Below, in pieces: positions 8,184 to 16,566 of a stretch of 24,970 nucleotides of DNA. Position 1 is the first letter of the stretch; each line of letters starts with the position of its first letter. The translations under genes were made by a program, and so were the position numbers. The DNA comes from REEB95 sp035632395. GTDB taxonomy: Bacteria; Pseudomonadota; Alphaproteobacteria; ATCC43930; CGMCC-115725. The DNA lies in NCBI GenBank assembly GCA_035632395.1, contig DASQGX010000005.1:1-24970 (forward strand), in the 5' to 3' direction. Under the pieces are notes generated by a model. That model saw only the letters and a list, made by a program, of their open reading frames with translations, was not told the DNA's origin and did not search any database.

Positions 8184-8819
8184 CTAGTCGTTGGGCCGCA
8201 GACGATGCTTCAGATGCCACCAGATATACCAGCCGATGCCAAGCACGATGATGCCGGCGATGACGACATCGAAACGCTGCATGATGGCGCGCAAACGCGG
8301 ATCGCGATCCCATTGTTCGCCCAATTTGTAGCCGACATAAGCGAGTGCGAAGCACCAAGGCCACGAGCCAATGAACGTATAGATCTGGAATTTGATTTGC
8401 GACATGCCGGCTATACCTGCGGGCAGCGCGATGAAGGTGCGTACGACCGGCAGCAGCCGTCCGATCAGAACCGTGATGCCGCCGTATCGCGCGAAGAAAT
8501 CGTGCGCCCAATCGAGCTCGCGCCGGCCCATCAACACATAACCGCCCCAACGTTCGATGAACGGACGGCCGCCGTAATAGCCGATCGCGTAGGCGATGGT
8601 CGAACCCAGGTTGCAACCGAGCGCACCCGCCGTGGCCACCAGGACGAGGTCGAAATGGCCGGTAAAAACCAGGTAGCCGGAAAACGGCATGATGATTTCG
8701 GACGGCAGGGGAATGCAGGCGGATTCGATCGCCATCAGAATGATGACGCCGGCATAGCCGAGGCCGGAGATCGTCGCGACGATCAGGCCGGCCAGCGATG
8801 GAACGATCTTGGCGAGCAT
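8184..8819 (-). CDS. DedA family membrane protein
   Basis: A 211-residue polytopic inner-membrane protein of the DedA/SNARE-associated (VTT) family, whose members act as lipid flippases or transporters needed for membrane homeostasis. Family features are ESACIPLPSEIIMPFSGYL near residues 32-50, the conserved glycine-rich GALGCNLGSTIAYAIGYYGG, and the FARYGG...IGRLLPVVRTFIALPAG motif with its essential Arg and Pro. It is the first gene of a four-gene operon reading leftwards. The ATG at 8819 lacks an obvious ribosome-binding site. The upstream 120 bases are shared with the divergent tRNA promoter. Confidence 0.95.
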   Translation of the reverse strand: MLAKIVPSLAGLIVATISGLGYAGVIILMAIESACIPLPSEIIMPFSGYLVFTGHFDLVLVATAGALGCNLGSTIAYAIGYYGGRPFIERWGGYVLMGRRELDWAHDFFARYGGITVLIGRLLPVVRTFIALPAGIAGMSQIKFQIYTFIGSWPWCFALAYVGYKLGEQWDRDPRLRAIMQRFDVVIAGIIVLGIGWYIWWHLKHRLRPND

Positions 8820-8903
8820 GGCGTGGATAGGGCCTCAAGTGGCGTCGCGACGGAAGCGGCGATCTAGCCGCATCGGCGTTGCTGCCGCAAGCGCGAAGCC
8901 GGA

Positions 8904-8931
8904 TTGACCGCGCGTGACCCGCCGCTATAGT
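8904..8931 (+). promoter_or_regulatory. Probable sigma-70 promoter of tRNA-Leu
   Basis: TTGACC (8904-8909) and TATAGT (8926-8931) are separated by 16 bases. Each is one or two bases off consensus, and the predicted transcription start falls a few bases before the tRNA 5' end at 8942. Both position and quality fit a stable-RNA promoter. Confidence 0.7.
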
Positions 8932-8941
8932 GGCCGCCGCT

Positions 8942-9028
8942 GCCCCTGTGGCGGAATTGGTAGACGCGGCAGACTCAAAATCTGTTGCCCGCAAGGGTGT
9001 GCTGGTTCGAGTCCGGCCAGGGGCACCA
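8942..9028 (+). tRNA. tRNA-Leu (anticodon CAA)
   Basis: An 87-base tRNA with encoded CCA. The acceptor stem GCCCCTG pairs with CAGGGGC (9018-9024), followed by discriminator A and CCA. The anticodon stem GCAGA/TCTGT (8969-8973, 8981-8985) encloses the loop CTCAAAA with anticodon CAA at 8976-8978, reading UUG. A long variable arm and the TTCGAGT T-loop are present, as expected for a class II leucine tRNA. No mobile element is attached to its 3' end. Confidence 0.97.
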
Positions 9029-9056
9029 ATGCATTCAAAGGGGAGACCACAGCATC

Positions 9057-9311
9057 ATGCACGGCAGCGGACTTCTCGTTCTTTTGCTCGTCGGCTTGGT
9101 CGCTGGCTGGCTCGCCGGCCAGATCGTACGCGGCCGGGGTTTCGGTCTGATCGGCGATCTCATCGTTGGCATTGTCGGTGCGTTCATCGGCAACTGGATT
9201 TTTGGCGCGCTCGGCATCTTCATCGGCATGGGCCTGATCGGCGCGGTTATCAGCGCGACCATCGGCGCGGTGGTTCTCGTTGCGATCATCCGGCTGATCC
9301 GCCGCGCTTAG
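9057..9311 (+). CDS. GlsB/YeaQ/YmgE family stress membrane protein
   Basis: An 84-residue very hydrophobic protein of the transglycosylase-associated (GlsB/YeaQ/YmgE) family. Three membrane helices are seen, and the family-typical glycine pattern runs through GWLAGQIVRGRGFGLIGD and GIVGAFIGNWIFG. Its precise biochemical role is not known; members are induced by envelope, acid or general stress. The ATG at 9057 is preceded by AAGGGGAG. It begins 28 bases after tRNA-Leu with no terminator between, so it may be partly transcribed from the tRNA promoter. It converges with ppc. Confidence 0.9.
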   Translation: MHGSGLLVLLLVGLVAGWLAGQIVRGRGFGLIGDLIVGIVGAFIGNWIFGALGIFIGMGLIGAVISATIGAVVLVAIIRLIRRA

Positions 9312-9337
9312 CGGCCGCCATCGCGTTTCGGCCGAAT

Positions 9338-12121
9338 TCAGCCGCTGTTGCGCAGGCCGGTGGCGATGCCGTTGATGGTGCGGTGGATGTCTCGCACTGT
9401 GTCTTCGTCGGTGTCGCCTGCGCGATGCCGCTTCAGCAGCTCGATCTGAACGTGATTCAACGGATCGAGGTACGGGAAGCGGTTGCGGATCGAGCGGCTG
9501 AGCAACGGATTGCTCTCGAGCAACGACTTCTGCTCCATGATTTCGAGCAGTGCGGCGACGGTCGCCTGCCACTCGCCGCGCAACCGCGTGAATATGGTTT
9601 CGCGCAGCGCCGCATCGGTGACCAAACCAGCATAGCGCTCGGCGATGGCGATGTCGCTCTTGGCCAGGACCATGTCCATGTTGGACAGCAGCGCCGCGAA
9701 GAATGGCCATTCACGGTACATTGCTCGTAAGGTGGCCATGCCGTCTGCCGGATGTTCGGCGAGCCAGGCGCGTACGGCCGAGCCGAATCCATACCAGCCC
9801 GGCAGCATAAGGCGGCATTGCGCCCAACTGAACACCCAAGGGATCGCGCGTAAATCGGCGATGCGTCGCGACGGTCGTCGTGACGCCGGACGGCTGCCGA
9901 GATTGAGATGGACGATCTCACCGATGACCGTCGCTTCCCAGAAATAGCGCTCGAAATCGGGCGTTTCGTAAACCAAGCCCCGATAGGCACGATAGGCCTC
10001 GGCCGACAGCGTCTCCATCGCCGCGATGAATGGCGCCGGTGGTGCGGCAGCGTCGGTCGACAGTAAGCTCGCTTCGATGGTTGCGGCGGCCAGCGCTTCA
10101 AGATTGCGCCGGCCCACCTCCGGATTGGAATATTTCGCGGCGATCACCTCGCCTTGTTCGGTGATGCGGATGGCGCCGTCTACAGCGCCGGAGGGTTGCG
10201 CCAGGATCGCCTGGTAGCTCGGGCCGCCGCCGCGACCGACGGTGCCGCCGCGACCGTGAAACAGCCGTAGCCGAACGTCGTGACGACGGCAGGATTCAAC
10301 CAGTGCGGTCTCAGCCTTCCACAGCTCCCAACCTGACGTGAGATAGCCGCCGTCCTTGTTGCTGTCGGAATATCCGAGCATCACCTCCTGCACGCCGCCG
10401 CGGCTGTCAATGAGGCGGCGGTAGATCGGCAGCGCCAGGAGACGATCGACGATCGCGCCGCAGTGGCGGAGATCGTCGATGGTCTCGAATAGCGGAACGA
10501 TGTCGAGCTCGATTTCGTGCTCGCGTGGACGATACAGGCCTACTTCGCGCAACAGGAGCGCAACCTCGAGCACGTCAGAAACGCCGTTCGCTTTGGAAAT
10601 GACGTAGTTCGCAATTGCGCCTTTGCCGTAGCGCAGTTGCATTTCGGCGGCGGCACGTAGGATGCCCAGTTCCGCGGTAGTTTCCTCGGAATAGGTGACT
10701 GACGGCGAGACCAGAGGCCGCGCTGTCCCGAGTTCGGTAACCAGCGTCGCGACCCGTTCGTCCTCGCCGAGACCGCGATAATTGATGCCCGGTGTCGCGG
10801 CCTCGAGCAATTCGGCAACGACACGTTCGTGCACATCGGCGTTTTGGCGCAGGTCGAGCGCCGCGAGATGGAATCCGAACACGTCGACTGCGCGGCGCAG
10901 ATCGCGAAGCCGGCCCCGCGCCAACATTGCCGAGCCGTTTGCCACGAGTGAAACGTGGATCACCATGAGATCGGCGGCGAGCTCGCCGGCGGCGCCGTAA
11001 GGTGCAGCTTGGCCAACCGGCGTCCGCAACGCCTCGGCACCGTTAAGCGCCTGGGCGGTGGCGGCAACGCGCGCATAGATCCCCGTAATGGCGCGACGAT
11101 ATGGTTCGCTCGCGCGGTGGGGTGAGTGATCGGGCGACCGCGCGGCGAGCTTATGAAGTTCGGGCGTTGTACTCACCAGCGACTCGTGCAGAGAAAATTC
11201 GCGGCCGAGCTCGTGCAATTGGTCCAAGTAATAACCCAACGCCCGATCGCTCTGCATTCGTACTGCTTGGCGCAGGACCTCGGCCGTGACAAAAGGATTG
11301 CCGTCGCGATCACCGCCAATCCAGCTACCCATTCGGAGGAATGACGGCAACGGCCCCGGCATCGCGTCGGCGAGTTGATCCTCGAACGCCGCGTAAAGCC
11401 TGGGCAACTCATGCAAGAAGGTGTAATCGTAATAAGCGATGCCGTTAGCGACTTCGTCGATCACCGCGAGACGGCTGCGGCGCAGCAGGGCCGTCTGCCA
11501 CAAGGTGAGTACGGCGCGCCGCAAAGCCTCCTCGTTGGCCGCCATTTCATCGGGTGTGAATGTCATGCGATCGCGTTCGGCGAGCAGGGTCGCGATTTCC
11601 CGCTCGCGGTCGAGCGTGCTGCGGCGCCGTACTTCGGTCGGATGGGCGGTGAGGACGGGACAGATCAGCGCCCGCCTGAAGAATCCGTGCAATGCAGCTG
11701 GCGAAATCCCTGCACCGCGGACCTCCGCAATCGCGCGCGCGACTGTCCCTTCGCGCGGCGCTGATGCGACCATCGCGTGCGCCCGCGTACGCCTGATGTG
11801 GTGCTGGTCTTCGGCGAGGTTGGCGAGGTGCGAAAAATAGGTGAATGAGCGGATGACTCGCGTCGTCTCATCGCGCGAGAGGCGGTTCAAAGTGCTCTCT
11901 AGCTCCTGGCGTGCGGCCTCGTCGGCGTCGCGATGGAAACGGATCGAGGACCGTCGAACGCGTTCGACGATTTCAAAAACTGCCTCACCCTCTTGGTCGC
12001 GCAGTGTCTCGCCCAGAACGCGTCCCAACAGCCGAATGTCGTTGCGTAGCGGCGAATCCTTGTCGGGAATCTCAGCAATCCCCGTTGACTCATTCGATTC
12101 CGCCGTTGCCCTGGACGTCAC
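9338..12121 (-). CDS. ppc: Phosphoenolpyruvate carboxylase
   Basis: PEP carboxylase adds bicarbonate to phosphoenolpyruvate to form oxaloacetate, refilling the TCA cycle. The 927-residue product is full length for the bacterial enzyme. Landmarks are the catalytic His160 in LTAHPTEVRRRS, the GSWIGGDRDGNP segment, LGYSDSNKDGGYL, the glycine-rich FHGRGGTVGRGGGP loop, and the C-terminal GLRNSG close to the usual RNTG end. The start is a GTG at 12121, the only start-type codon that keeps the conserved N-terminal helices; no good ribosome-binding site precedes it. It stands alone, converging with the GlsB-like gene and divergent from the MFS gene 242 bases away. No frameshift or missing motif was seen. 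Confidence 0.97.
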   Translation of the reverse strand: MTSRATAESNESTGIAEIPDKDSPLRNDIRLLGRVLGETLRDQEGEAVFEIVERVRRSSIRFHRDADEAARQELESTLNRLSRDETTRVIRSFTYFSHLANLAEDQHHIRRTRAHAMVASAPREGTVARAIAEVRGAGISPAALHGFFRRALICPVLTAHPTEVRRRSTLDREREIATLLAERDRMTFTPDEMAANEEALRRAVLTLWQTALLRRSRLAVIDEVANGIAYYDYTFLHELPRLYAAFEDQLADAMPGPLPSFLRMGSWIGGDRDGNPFVTAEVLRQAVRMQSDRALGYYLDQLHELGREFSLHESLVSTTPELHKLAARSPDHSPHRASEPYRRAITGIYARVAATAQALNGAEALRTPVGQAAPYGAAGELAADLMVIHVSLVANGSAMLARGRLRDLRRAVDVFGFHLAALDLRQNADVHERVVAELLEAATPGINYRGLGEDERVATLVTELGTARPLVSPSVTYSEETTAELGILRAAAEMQLRYGKGAIANYVISKANGVSDVLEVALLLREVGLYRPREHEIELDIVPLFETIDDLRHCGAIVDRLLALPIYRRLIDSRGGVQEVMLGYSDSNKDGGYLTSGWELWKAETALVESCRRHDVRLRLFHGRGGTVGRGGGPSYQAILAQPSGAVDGAIRITEQGEVIAAKYSNPEVGRRNLEALAAATIEASLLSTDAAAPPAPFIAAMETLSAEAYRAYRGLVYETPDFERYFWEATVIGEIVHLNLGSRPASRRPSRRIADLRAIPWVFSWAQCRLMLPGWYGFGSAVRAWLAEHPADGMATLRAMYREWPFFAALLSNMDMVLAKSDIAIAERYAGLVTDAALRETIFTRLRGEWQATVAALLEIMEQKSLLESNPLLSRSIRNRFPYLDPLNHVQIELLKRHRAGDTDEDTVRDIHRTINGIATGLRNSG

Positions 12122-12230
12122 CGGTTAGGCCCCGTTCGCTCGACCATCCGGCGAGTGTCTCTGCGAACCACACGCGCGGGTTGCTGGCAGGCCGAATTCG
12201 TTTGTCATCGCCGTTATTTCAGTTGAGCCC

Positions 12231-12260
12231 CTGATCGGATGCCGATATTTAGCCGATCAG
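12231..12260. promoter_or_regulatory. Inverted repeat in the ppc/MFS divergent region
   Basis: CTGATCGG (12231-12238) and CCGATCAG (12253-12260) are exact inverted copies around a 14-base AT-richer spacer. A second perfect 6-bp hairpin, GGGTGC/GCACCC (12321-12338), lies just before the MFS start. The 242-base region between the divergent ppc and MFS genes holds no other recognisable signal. The first repeat could be an operator; the protein that would bind is unknown. Confidence 0.4.
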
Positions 12261-12363
12261 AGATGCAATTGTCTCAGGATTCATTGCCGCACAAAGGATT
12301 GGGGCGGAGGCGCCGTGACGGGGTGCCGGTCTGCACCCATGGCCGTCCGGTAATCCGATCCGC

Positions 12364-13680
12364 ATGATGGCAGATACTCGGATTGCTCGGCAAATCATCG
12401 CAGTCGCGATCGGCAACGCGCTCGAATGGTATGATTTCGCTGTTTACGGATATGTCGCCGTAACCATTTCGAAGCTGTTCTTCCCGCCTGAAACCGGCTG
12501 GGCCCCGTTGCTCGCAACGTTTGGGCTATTTGCTATCGCGTACCTTGTCCGGCCATTGGGTGGCATCATCCTCGGTCACTATGCTGACCGGTATGGCCGC
12601 AAGGTATTGTTGGTCTTTCTCATCGGGTTGATGTCGGTTGCGAGTGCAATGATTGCCGCGGCTCCTACTTATCAAATGGTCGGAATGGCCGCGCCCGCGA
12701 TCATTCTTGTCGCTAGGTTGTTGCAGGGCCTCTCGGCCGGCGGCGTTTTCGGCAGCGCGACGGCGTTCCTCGTCGAACGTGCACCGCCGAAATCACGCGG
12801 ATTCTACGGCTCGTTGCAATTTTCGGGGCAAGGCGCGGCGATCCTGCTTTCCGGGATCGTTGGGCTCTTTGTGACGCGCTTTCTCAATCTTCACCAGTTA
12901 GAATCGTGGGGGTGGCGCCTGCCATTTCTTTTAGGCGTGGCGGTCGGACCCGTGGGCGTTTATATCCGATACAGGCTCTCGGAATCCCCGGAGTTTGAAA
13001 AAGAGCGCGCGCGTCATGACGGTGGCACATCCGTCATGAACGTATTGGCGACGTGCAAATATGACATTTTGATTGGTTTTGGGCTCGTGGTCGGCGGCAC
13101 TGCCGCCTTTTATGTCTTGTTTGTCTTCATGCCGACCTATGCCGTCCGAATGCTCAATCTTGGGTTCGCGGCATCGTTTCTGGCACCGATCGTTGCAGGC
13201 GTCACCGTCGCCACTTGCTGCCCACTAATGGGATGGGTCTCGGATCGGACTGGGCGGTGGCCGGTCATGACTGTCGCGGCCGCTGTCTTTCTGGTCGTCG
13301 TGTATCCAGGCTTTTGGTGGTTGCGGGCCGCACCGAACGCCACGACGCTCGCAATTCTTGAATTCGGCTTCGGCCTTTTATTTGCAGCGTACGCGGGACC
13401 GGCCGGAGCCACCATTGCCGCACTTTATCCTGTGCTTAGCCGTGCGACCGCAATGGCTGCCGCTTACAATTTGGGCGTTGCGCTATTCGGAGGCTGCGCG
13501 CCCATCATCGTCACGTGGCTGATTATGCGCACCGGTGATCCAATCGCACCCGCGTATTACGTTATGATCGGTCTGTCCATCAGCCTGGTTGCACTCGCAG
13601 CGCTAATGTCGCTTGGTGTAGTTGACGACAGGGGTTCACGCGTTGCTTTGGGTTCGTTGCTCGGTGCACGGGAAGACTGA
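12364..13680 (+). CDS. MFS transporter, metabolite:H+ symporter (MHS) type
   Basis: A 438-residue secondary transporter with about twelve membrane helices. The opening GNALEWYDFAVYGYVA, the PLGGIILGHYADRYGRK loop between helices 2 and 3, and RLLQGLSAGGVFGSA in helix 4 are hallmarks of the MHS subgroup (ProP, citrate, alpha-ketoglutarate or shikimate symporters), which take up organic acids or osmolytes with protons. Two ATG codons in tandem (12364, 12367) offer starts; no clear ribosome-binding site precedes them. It is divergent from ppc. Its 3' end overlaps by 45 bases with the 3' end of the opposite-strand unknown gene. Third codon positions look less GC-rich than in the genes to the right. 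The substrate cannot be read from sequence. Confidence 0.92.
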   Translation: MMADTRIARQIIAVAIGNALEWYDFAVYGYVAVTISKLFFPPETGWAPLLATFGLFAIAYLVRPLGGIILGHYADRYGRKVLLVFLIGLMSVASAMIAAAPTYQMVGMAAPAIILVARLLQGLSAGGVFGSATAFLVERAPPKSRGFYGSLQFSGQGAAILLSGIVGLFVTRFLNLHQLESWGWRLPFLLGVAVGPVGVYIRYRLSESPEFEKERARHDGGTSVMNVLATCKYDILIGFGLVVGGTAAFYVLFVFMPTYAVRMLNLGFAASFLAPIVAGVTVATCCPLMGWVSDRTGRWPVMTVAAAVFLVVVYPGFWWLRAAPNATTLAILEFGFGLLFAAYAGPAGATIAALYPVLSRATAMAAAYNLGVALFGGCAPIIVTWLIMRTGDPIAPAYYVMIGLSISLVALAALMSLGVVDDRGSRVALGSLLGARED

Positions 13681-14499
13681 TCGAGGTGGCAATCCCATTG
13701 GCCGGTTGAGATCGCCGGTTTCGATCCGAAGCCACGATTCCATTGCGGCATCGCGCGGGCACGTGAGTAGATCGTAACGGTGCAACTCGTCTCCCTCGCC
13801 GGGACGCGTACGCCAGATTCCGAGGTCTATTCCCATCATACCATAGATGTCGAAGGCGTGGCGGCGCACAAGCGACCCTTCGATGATGGCAACGAGCCAC
13901 GACCAACGCCAGTGGCAAAGAATCCATAGATGGTGCAACCGTAACATCGCCGCAAGCGTATGGCCGCCCGTCACACCCTGCGCCAAGTAGACCGATCCCG
14001 TGCAGACGACGTGACATGCTTTGATCGTCTTGGCGATATTGGCGCGAACGACGCATTTGTCGGGGTCTTGCCACATCGTTGGCGGATGCATCACCCAGAA
14101 TCGCCCGCTTTCCATTTCTTCCGCCAAGCTTTGCTCGCACCAAATTAGGCGAGACGCGATGCATCCCCGCGGTTCGTTATCGTGGAAGAGCGCCATAACG
14201 ACGGTATCGTTGGGCGTGGCGTTCGGGTGAAAGCGCAAGTCGTTGGTCTGAATCAGTCGCTTCATGCGCCCAGCGCTCGCCCGATAAAGCCAATCGGCGC
14301 TGGCTAGATTGCGACTTACGACAAGCCGAAGCCCTTGCGATTCAAGCGACCTTAAGAGCGGCGGAATGAGCGTCGCGCCAACCGTATGGATGCGATCGAA
14401 CGAGAATCTCTCGTCAGGAAAGAATTCATCGACGAAATCGCGAAACTCATTGCGGACGAGCCGCATATCGCTAGCAGGAACGTGGCCACCGTCATGCAT
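13636..14499 (-). CDS. Protein of unknown function, possibly GNAT-like
   Basis: I do not recognise this 287-residue protein with confidence. Its middle (roughly residues 95-230) alternates strands and helices in a way that could be a GNAT-type N-acyltransferase: a strand-rich VVMALFHDNEPRGCIASRL, then SVYLAQGVTGGHTLAAMLRL followed by a Trp-rich helix and SLVRRHAFDIYG. The acyl-CoA loop consensus is not clearly present, so this is only a suggestion. The N-terminus has an acidic, aromatic-rich segment (FRDFVDEFFPDERFSFD). No signal peptide or membrane span stands out. It lies 170 bases downstream of the PAS_5 protein on the same strand, and its C-terminal 15 codons overlap the end of the MFS gene tail to tail. 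The long frame and balanced composition argue it is a real gene. Confidence 0.65.
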   Translation of the reverse strand: MHDGGHVPASDMRLVRNEFRDFVDEFFPDERFSFDRIHTVGATLIPPLLRSLESQGLRLVVSRNLASADWLYRASAGRMKRLIQTNDLRFHPNATPNDTVVMALFHDNEPRGCIASRLIWCEQSLAEEMESGRFWVMHPPTMWQDPDKCVVRANIAKTIKACHVVCTGSVYLAQGVTGGHTLAAMLRLHHLWILCHWRWSWLVAIIEGSLVRRHAFDIYGMMGIDLGIWRTRPGEGDELHRYDLLTCPRDAAMESWLRIETGDLNRPMGLPPRSVFPCTEQRTQSNA

Positions 14500-14669
14500 G
14501 GTTTTGTAGCCTCATCAGCCGTGTTGTGTTGTGCTCCCATTCGGCTTTCGGCCGCGGGATGCTGCGCCGACCATTCGTGCGCGCTCCAAGGTTGGGACAT
14601 CGGATGGAGCCGATCCAGTTCGCGAATTTCGGCTCGTGGCCGCTGCGAAAATCGTGCGTTTCATAATTT

Positions 14670-15158
14670 TCACCGGTGAGCGGACGACAGACGCCCTGCC
14701 GGATCTGGCGCCCGACACCGTATGGCTACGAGCAGCAAGTCGACGGCTGTTTTGTGCATCGAGTACGGCAGGACAAGAACGTCGAAGTGGCGGGCGAAGC
14801 CATCAACGATTTCATCGATCTGTTCGTGAATCGGTGCTCGGCGTTCGACGACGTCGGCGAACCACTTCAACGCATGTTTCCGCAAATCCGGGAGTGGCAA
14901 CTCATCAAGTGTCTTGCCGGTAAAATCGGCTCCCAGCCGCGACACCAGCTCGGTCCCGTGGAGGCGGATGCGGAAACCTTTTGGGGCGGAAATGACGTCG
15001 ACCAACGCCAAATGGCCGAGGATGTACCGCATCTTGATTGGATCGACGCTATCTCGCGTCGGCATCGAATGATTGCCGCGTTCGTGATCCCAGTATTGGT
15101 AAAGACGGCGCAGCAGCGCATCGCCAATCAGTAGTGGGGTGGCGGTCAGCGAGGACAT
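14670..15158 (-). CDS. PAS_5-type PAS domain protein
   Basis: A 162-residue protein that appears to be a stand-alone PAS domain of the PAS_5 (PF07310-like) type common in alphaproteobacteria. Typical elements are LYQYWDHERG (residues 19-28), the MPTRDSVDPIKM segment, LALVDVI, and FRIRLHGTELVSRLGADFTGK around 62-82. No kinase, GGDEF or HTH output domain is attached, so its signal must be passed by another protein or it may simply bind a ligand. The ATG at 15158 has only a weak ribosome-binding site. It is divergent from an HTH protein 269 bases away, and the unknown 287-residue gene lies downstream on the same strand. PAS identity is likely; ligand and partner are unknown. Confidence 0.78.
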   Translation of the reverse strand: MSSLTATPLLIGDALLRRLYQYWDHERGNHSMPTRDSVDPIKMRYILGHLALVDVISAPKGFRIRLHGTELVSRLGADFTGKTLDELPLPDLRKHALKWFADVVERRAPIHEQIDEIVDGFARHFDVLVLPYSMHKTAVDLLLVAIRCRAPDPAGRLSSAHR

Positions 15159-15427
15159 GATGCTTGACGGTTGCCTGGCGGCGCGGGACGCACCTTTGCC
15201 GCCGGTTGGACCGACGCTCGATAGGGACTCCAGCCCGATGAGGCCGGTAAATCGCGATCAGTTCGTGCAAAATGTCGCAAGCCAGGACGGCCAACGGCGC
15301 TTTTGGGCGGGGCATCGGCGGCAGGTCGCAGTTGGCTTGATTGATATGCGAGAGTATGCATGTTCGATAAAAATGCGTAATATTCGGGACAGGTCTGGTG
15401 TCCCGCTTGACAACTTTGGAAGCGCGG
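15159..15427. promoter_or_regulatory. Divergent control region of PAS_5 and HTH genes
   Basis: This 269-base region turns AT-rich at about 15335-15385. For the + strand, TTGATA (15341-15346) and CGATAA (15365-15370) with an 18-base gap are a possible promoter. Three ATGCR pentamers (15346, 15356, 15373) fall in the same patch, the first two exactly 10 bases apart, and might be protein-binding half-sites. All of this is pattern-based only. Confidence 0.4.
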
Positions 15428-16561
15428 ATGGGGGGCTTTCAGTCGAGGTTTCAGGAGGCGCTGCGGCGGCGCCTATTTCCGAATGCGCCCCTGCATCTCA
15501 AGCAGATCGCGGGTGCGATCGGACGTGCGGAGAACACCGTCACACGTTGGTGGCGAGGCGAGACACGGATCGCCGGTGACGATCTCTTTCGTATTGCCCG
15601 CTATCTGGTGGATCGTGGCGACACCGCCTTCTTGCGCGATATCTTTCAGGATCTTCTGCCGACCGACAGCGCGCAGGTTGGAACCGAGGAGAAGGCGCTT
15701 GAGTTGATTCGCGCACTCATGCGACAGCTCCAGACCACCGACTCCGACGGCGGCGATCGTCACAGCTGGATCACCGCTGACGGAGAGATGGCGGTCGCGA
15801 CTTCAGGACATTCGGCTTACGTCCGTACGAATTTGGGCTTGCCGCAGGGCTCAGGTGATTTGGCCGCGTATGCAATGCGTGTTCTGGGATGGATTGCGGT
15901 TACCGAGCGCGCCGATCGCACTGTGGTCATCCGCCACGATGGTCGCCGCGTCGCGCCGCTCGCGGCTGAACGCATCCAGGAGTGGCTTGATGAGTGTGCC
16001 GACCGTATCAGGCACGTTCGCCGCCTGGTTCATATGGATCGGCAGTGGATCGAGGCCAATCATACGAGCGCCGACGCGGCGGCGACGGCAATTGCGCGCA
16101 TCGCATTCATTTTGCGCGTTACGCGGCGCCCATGGAGAGTGAACGCGTTACCGCTTCAACAAATTTCCGATCCATTGCTCGTTGAATTGATGTCCGTCTA
16201 CCACCAGACGCCGCAACAGTTGATTCACGCCGCGGCAAGACTCGGCGCGTTCACAACGAGCAATCTTTTCGGCGTCAATCACGACGAAGTTGTCTCGCAC
16301 CATGTTGCGACCGGATTTGGTTTTGACACGTCGCTGTTGGTTGGGGTGAATGTTCTCGCGCGTGCCGATACCGATTACGCGATGATGGTGCACGCACGAA
16401 TTCTTCGCACCCGGCGCGACGGGCCCAACTACAACGAGTTGATCGGTACGATCGACGACCGACATGTTCGCTATCTCAATTTGGCCTTGCCGGAGCCTGG
16501 GCCGCAGGGTCGGGTGTTGACGTCAACCGTGATGCTCGAGTGCGAGCGCGTCAGCGCATAG
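15428..16561 (+). CDS. Helix-turn-helix protein with unknown C-terminal domain
   Basis: A 377-residue protein with an N-terminal DNA-binding helix-turn-helix at about residues 22-45 (LKQIAGAIGRAENTVTRWWR), reminiscent of XRE-type regulators. The remaining 300 residues are not recognised; around 270-365 they form a mixed strand/helix region (FGFDTSLLVGVNVLARAD, ending VLTSTVMLECERV) that could be a ligand-binding fold. The ATG at 15428 was chosen because GGAAG lies five bases before it; an in-frame GTG at 15398 would add ten residues. The gene is divergent from the PAS_5 protein, the usual arrangement for a regulator and its target. It ends five bases before the end of the opposite-strand Rieske gene. 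Likely a transcription regulator of its neighbours, by inference. Confidence 0.7.
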   Translation: MGGFQSRFQEALRRRLFPNAPLHLKQIAGAIGRAENTVTRWWRGETRIAGDDLFRIARYLVDRGDTAFLRDIFQDLLPTDSAQVGTEEKALELIRALMRQLQTTDSDGGDRHSWITADGEMAVATSGHSAYVRTNLGLPQGSGDLAAYAMRVLGWIAVTERADRTVVIRHDGRRVAPLAAERIQEWLDECADRIRHVRRLVHMDRQWIEANHTSADAAATAIARIAFILRVTRRPWRVNALPLQQISDPLLVELMSVYHQTPQQLIHAAARLGAFTTSNLFGVNHDEVVSHHVATGFGFDTSLLVGVNVLARADTDYAMMVHARILRTRRDGPNYNELIGTIDDRHVRYLNLALPEPGPQGRVLTSTVMLECERVSA

Positions 16562-16566
16562 CGCCG

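Noticed and set aside
8942..9311. tRNA-Leu as integration site of a mobile element
   Set aside because: No integrase, phage or plasmid gene and no repeat of the tRNA 3' end was seen downstream; housekeeping genes follow.
15407..15412. TTGACA hexamer upstream of the HTH gene
   Set aside because: No -10 box follows at the right distance and it lies only 15 bases before the chosen start codon.
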